Of a stretch of DNA of 7,856 nucleotides, positions 5,737-7,856 are shown piece by piece; the stretch's first letter is position 1, and every line of letters starts with the position of its first letter. The notes below the pieces were generated by a model. It was not told the origin of the DNA. It saw only the letters and a program-made list of their open reading frames with translations, and ran no database searches. The translations under genes and the position numbers were made by a program. Origin of the DNA: Candidatus Cloacimonadota bacterium (GTDB lineage Bacteria; Cloacimonadota; Cloacimonadia; Cloacimonadales; Cloacimonadaceae). The stretch spans positions 1-7,856 of the forward strand of contig JAQUJJ010000156.1 in the NCBI GenBank assembly GCA_028681035.1. The letters are read 5' to 3'.

Positions 5737-5738
5737 CG

Positions 5739-5924
5739 CTATTCTCCCTGCACTTCTTCGACTTTTAGGAGGTATCCAACCTTGTTAATCATACCTCTGA
5801 TGCATGGGTTATCATCGTGAATGCGGCTTTTACCGATTCTTCCCAGACCAAGGGATTTGATAACCAGTTTATGGTCTTCAATACGATTTATTGTGCTGCG
5901 GATTTGGGTAACTTTAAGCTTCAT
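5739..5924 (-). CDS. rpmD: 50S ribosomal protein L30
   Basis: L30 is a small 23S rRNA-binding protein of the 50S subunit, not present in all bacteria. The 61-residue product has the single ferredoxin-like L30 fold pattern: KVTQIRSTINR at the start, LVIKSLGLGRIGKSRIHDD in the middle, and the signature NPCIRGMINKVGYLLKVEE (39-57). Length is normal for the bacterial form (about 58-62). The ATG at 5924 has GGGAGG six bases upstream, and that site encodes Arg-Glu-Glu of the S5 C-terminus. The gene overlaps the end of rpsE by 11 nt, so ribosomes ending S5 pass over the L30 start. It is in the usual place between rpsE and rplO. Confidence 0.97.
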   Translation of the reverse strand: MKLKVTQIRSTINRIEDHKLVIKSLGLGRIGKSRIHDDNPCIRGMINKVGYLLKVEEVQGE

Positions 5925-6441
5925 TTTTTTCCTCCCGTCCGGTAATCTGAGCCACAGTCTTGTTGCGCAAGCGGGCGATATCGGAAAGAGTACGCATGGA
6001 TTTTAAGCCAATTACAGTAGCTTTAACCACGTTTGTGGGAGTGTTCGAGCCTAATGATTTGCACAGGATATTTTCGATCCCGGCGGCTTCAAATATAGCG
6101 CGAGTTGTGCCACCAGCAATAACGCCAGTACCAGCACATGCAGGTTTTATCATCACACGTGATGCACCAAAACGAGCTACTATCTCATGAGGCACAGTTC
6201 CTCTAACAATCGGAACTTTAAACATGCTTTTTAGAGCTTTTTCTTTGGCTTTGCGTATTGCATCAACAATTTCGTTTGCCTTTCCGCTGCCCACGCCAAC
6301 ATTACCTTTACGGTCGCCAACTACTACAATAGCCGAAAAGCTGAAGTTTCTTCCGCCTTTCACTACTTTGGAAACGCGTTTAGTTTCTACTATCTTTTCT
6401 ACTAATTTTTCTTCTTCGAGATTATGTCTTTCGTAATTCAA
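5914..6441 (-). CDS. rpsE: 30S ribosomal protein S5, TTG start
   Basis: S5 binds 16S rRNA at the back of the 30S subunit, lines the mRNA entry channel with S3 and S4, and affects decoding accuracy. The 175 residues contain the N-terminal double-stranded-RNA-binding-like domain, VSKVVKGGRNFSFSAIVVVG (23-42) then GVGSGKANEI (49-58). The C-terminal domain has RGTVPHEIVARFGASRVMIK (80-99) and GTGVIAGGTTRAIFEAAGI (104-122). The RVSK loop, where spectinomycin-resistance changes occur in E. coli, shows no deletion. The start is TTG at 6441-6439: it is the only good start, the SD (TAAGGAGG) ends four bases upstream, and no ATG follows until codon 73. The SD includes the stop of rplR. The 3' end overlaps rpmD by 11 nt. 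Confidence 0.98.
   Translation of the reverse strand: MNYERHNLEEEKLVEKIVETKRVSKVVKGGRNFSFSAIVVVGDRKGNVGVGSGKANEIVDAIRKAKEKALKSMFKVPIVRGTVPHEIVARFGASRVMIKPACAGTGVIAGGTTRAIFEAAGIENILCKSLGSNTPTNVVKATVIGLKSMRTLSDIARLRNKTVAQITGREEKNEA
5931..5936 (-). promoter_or_regulatory. rpmD ribosome binding site inside rpsE
   Basis: GGGAGG followed by six A residues precedes the rpmD ATG at 5924. The site codes for part of the GREEKNEA end of S5, so the rpsE and rpmD reading frames share both the site and the start codon. Confidence 0.82.
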
Positions 6442-6445
6442 GCTT

Positions 6446-6453
6446 CCTCCTTA
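6446..6453 (-). promoter_or_regulatory. rpsE ribosome binding site fused to the rplR stop codon
   Basis: TAAGGAGG starts with the rplR stop and is followed by four bases (AAGC) and the TTG start of rpsE. The arrangement is the same as at rpmJ/rpsM. Confidence 0.88.
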
Positions 6454-6822
6454 GAAAACGAGCCCGGCTTTTCTAGCACCATCGGCAAGGGCTTTAACGC
6501 GCCCATGATATTTATATCCGGCACGATCGAAAGCAATTTTGGTAATCCCGGCGGCTAGGGCTTTTTCGCCAAGCTTCAAGCCAATTTCAAAGCTCTGAGC
6601 AGTTTTCTTGGTTCCTTCCTTTATACTCGTATCTTTAGCAACTGTGGACATGGAAACAAGAGTTACGCCAAGGGTGTCGTCTATGATCTGAGCATAGATG
6701 TTTTTTAGAGAACGAAACACTACCAAACGAGGGCGATCAGGAGTGCCACTAAGGCGTTTTCTGATTGCTGCTCTGCGACGAGTGCGGAGGGCGGTCTTAG
6801 TAATACAGGTTGATTTTATCAT
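6451..6822 (-). CDS. rplR: 50S ribosomal protein L18
   Basis: L18 binds 5S rRNA and, with L5 and L25, attaches it to the central protuberance of the 50S subunit. The 123 residues are within the usual 115-125. A basic N-terminal arm ([15 protein letters not shown], 13-27) precedes the core [20 protein letters not shown] (29-48), and the C-terminus shows [20 protein letters not shown] (98-117), the most diagnostic segment. The ATG at 6822 follows GAGGTGAT, an eight-base match to the extended anti-SD, which begins close to the rplF stop (gap 15 nt). The TAA stop begins the TAAGGAGG that serves rpsE. Order rplF-rplR-rpsE is the standard spc arrangement. Confidence 0.98.
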   Translation of the reverse strand: MIKSTCITKTALRTRRRAAIRKRLSGTPDRPRLVVFRSLKNIYAQIIDDTLGVTLVSMSTVAKDTSIKEGTKKTAQSFEIGLKLGEKALAAGITKIAFDRAGYKYHGRVKALADGARKAGLVF

Positions 6823-6837
6823 TTCTCATCACCTCAC

Positions 6838-7410
6838 TTATTTTGACCCGGCTTTACCGGCTTTGATGGTGACGTGCTCATCATGATAGCGTATGCCTTT
6901 TCCCTTGTAGTTTTCCGGGGGGCGGCAGCCACGCACTTCAGCAGCGAACTGACCAACAAGCTGTTTGTCAATACCATTTATATTGATGATACTCTGAAAA
7001 TCTGATCTGGTACCTTTCGAACGTGCTACTGCTGCAGCATCAACGTTAAGTCCATCGGGGATTTGCAGAAGGATATCATGTGAAAAACCAAGGGTAAGTT
7101 TCAACCAGGGTCCGATGACCTCAGAAGAATAACCTGTCCCATATATATGCAGAGTCTTTTTGAACCCATCGCTAACACCAGTAACCATATTCTGTATCAA
7201 GGCACGGGATAAACCATGGAAAGCACGAAGGGCTTTGGTTTCTTCTGCACGGAGAACTTGAAGAACGTTATCTTCTATTTGAACCGTGATACCGGAAAGG
7301 AGCGTGTAGCTCAACTCTCCCAATTTGCCTTTGACGTTAATCACGTCGCCGGTTACTTTCACTTGCAGATCGGAGCTTAATTTGATAGGGGCTTTTCCAA
7401 TACGTGACAT
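6838..7410 (-). CDS. rplF: 50S ribosomal protein L6
   Basis: L6 binds 23S rRNA helix 97 near the sarcin-ricin loop and the factor-binding site of the 50S subunit. The protein has two tandem L6 folds, at about 1-82 and 83-180, and opens with the standard MSRIGKAPIKL. The second fold shows LHIYGTGYSS (87-96), GIDKQLVGQFAAEVRGCRPP (146-165) and YKGKGIRYHDE (168-178). At 190 residues it is about 10-13 longer than the common 177-180. The excess appears to be a loop at about 125-137 (AAAVARSKGTRSD) before the last beta-strands. The ATG at 7410 follows TAGGGGGA, in which TAG is the rpsH stop. Gaps are 9 nt to rpsH and 15 nt to rplR. Identity is certain from the C-terminal signature. Confidence 0.98.
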   Translation of the reverse strand: MSRIGKAPIKLSSDLQVKVTGDVINVKGKLGELSYTLLSGITVQIEDNVLQVLRAEETKALRAFHGLSRALIQNMVTGVSDGFKKTLHIYGTGYSSEVIGPWLKLTLGFSHDILLQIPDGLNVDAAAVARSKGTRSDFQSIININGIDKQLVGQFAAEVRGCRPPENYKGKGIRYHDEHVTIKAGKAGSK

Positions 7411-7419
7411 CGAATCCCC

Positions 7420-7833
7420 CTACCAAACTCTGCAGACATATTCGCCACCAACGCACTTAATACGGGCATCACGATCCACCATCACACCATTGCTGGTGGA
7501 GATAATCGCACAGCCAGTGTTGTTATACACGCTGGGCAAATTGTCGGCTTTGACGTAAACACGTCTACCAGGTTTGGATACTCTCACTAATCCTTGCATC
7601 ACCGGCGCACCAGCATTTGTATATCTAAGGATCACTAAAATACGTTTAAAGTTTAATTTGTGCTCCGGATCTTTATCAAGAACTTGGGTACTATTCACAA
7701 AGTTCTCTTCTGCAAGGATGTTTACCAAAGCTTCTACAAGCTTGTTATGGTTCACGATCACTTGAGTATGTCCGGCACGATATGCATTGCGGATTTTGGT
7801 CAATGCATCAGCTATCGGATCACTAACGCTCAT
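7420..7833 (-). CDS. rpsH: 30S ribosomal protein S8
   Basis: S8 is a primary 16S rRNA-binding protein that organises the central domain of the 30S subunit; in E. coli it is also the translational repressor of the spc operon, acting at a site near rplE that lies outside this window. The 137 residues (usual 130-133) start MSVSDPIADALTKIRNA, the family N-terminus. They include RVSKPGRRVYVK (84-95) and end in the RNA-binding signature, here STSNGVMVDRDARIKCVGGE then the terminal CRVW. The ATG at 7833 has GGAGG with six-base spacing. A TGG-TAA pair 16 nt upstream suits the end of rpsN. Three to seven extra residues, probably around DKDPEHKLNF, account for the length. Confidence 0.98.
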   Translation of the reverse strand: MSVSDPIADALTKIRNAYRAGHTQVIVNHNKLVEALVNILAEENFVNSTQVLDKDPEHKLNFKRILVILRYTNAGAPVMQGLVRVSKPGRRVYVKADNLPSVYNNTGCAIISTSNGVMVDRDARIKCVGGEYVCRVW

Positions 7834-7849
7834 TATATTCCTCCATTAT

Positions 7850-7856
7850 TTACCAG
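7850..7856 (-). CDS. rpsN: Probable 3' end of rpsN (30S ribosomal protein S14), last residue and stop only
   Basis: On the minus strand the right edge reads C-TGG-TAA, that is a codon ending in C, a tryptophan and a stop. S14 proteins characteristically end in Ala-Ser-Trp, and rpsN is the usual gene directly before rpsH in the spc operon. The stop lies 16 nt from the rpsH start, a distance like the other gaps here. Seven bases cannot prove identity, so this is inferred mostly from position; sequence beyond the right edge would settle it. Confidence 0.5.

Noticed and set aside
1..7856. Mobile element, CRISPR array, defence system or other novel system in the window
   Set aside because: Every base is accounted for by a standard, collinear ribosomal-protein operon; there are no long repeats, no insertion and no unrecognised gene.

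Overview
The window is a continuous stretch of the bacterial spc/alpha ribosomal-protein operon, read entirely from the minus strand (right to left). It holds fourteen complete genes, the first 80 codons of a fifteenth (rplQ, cut by the left edge), and probably the last two codons of rpsN at the right edge. In transcription order they are (rpsN)-rpsH-rplF-rplR-rpsE-rpmD-rplO-secY-map-infA-rpmJ-rpsM-rpsK-rpsD-rpoA-rplQ. There is no tRNA, rRNA, CRISPR array, mobile element or foreign-looking insertion, and no stretch over 50 bases without a gene. All plus-strand open frames are shadows of these genes.

Organism: a bacterium of moderate GC content. The lack of adk between secY and map, the cysteine-poor N-terminus of S4, the 'LEPGFG' form of the RpoA N-terminal motif and the Lys-for-Arg change in the SecY C5 loop point towards the Fibrobacterota-Chlorobiota-Bacteroidota (FCB) assemblage, perhaps a Cloacimonadota-like lineage. 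This placement is from memory of family sequences and is tentative.

Region by region: 7856-5281 carries the spc half: small-subunit proteins S8 and S5 and large-subunit proteins L6, L18, L30 and L15. 5279-3205 carries secY and map, which link ribosome synthesis to protein export and to removal of the initiator methionine. 3192-226 carries IF-1, L36, S13, S11, S4 and the RNA polymerase alpha subunit, followed by L17.

The layout is very compact. Gaps run from 1 to 42 nt and two junctions overlap (rpsE/rpmD by 11 nt, rpoA/rplQ by 17 nt). At six junctions the stop codon of one gene forms the first bases of the next gene's Shine-Dalgarno (SD) sequence. Three genes (rpsE, secY, rpsM) start with TTG. 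Translational coupling is therefore likely to be the main local control. No internal promoter or terminator was recognised. The content is ordinary; the points worth checking are the long basic tail on RpoA, the overlap of that tail with rplQ, the SecY C5 substitution, an eight-codon frame bridging rpsD and rpoA, and the stop/SD fusions.
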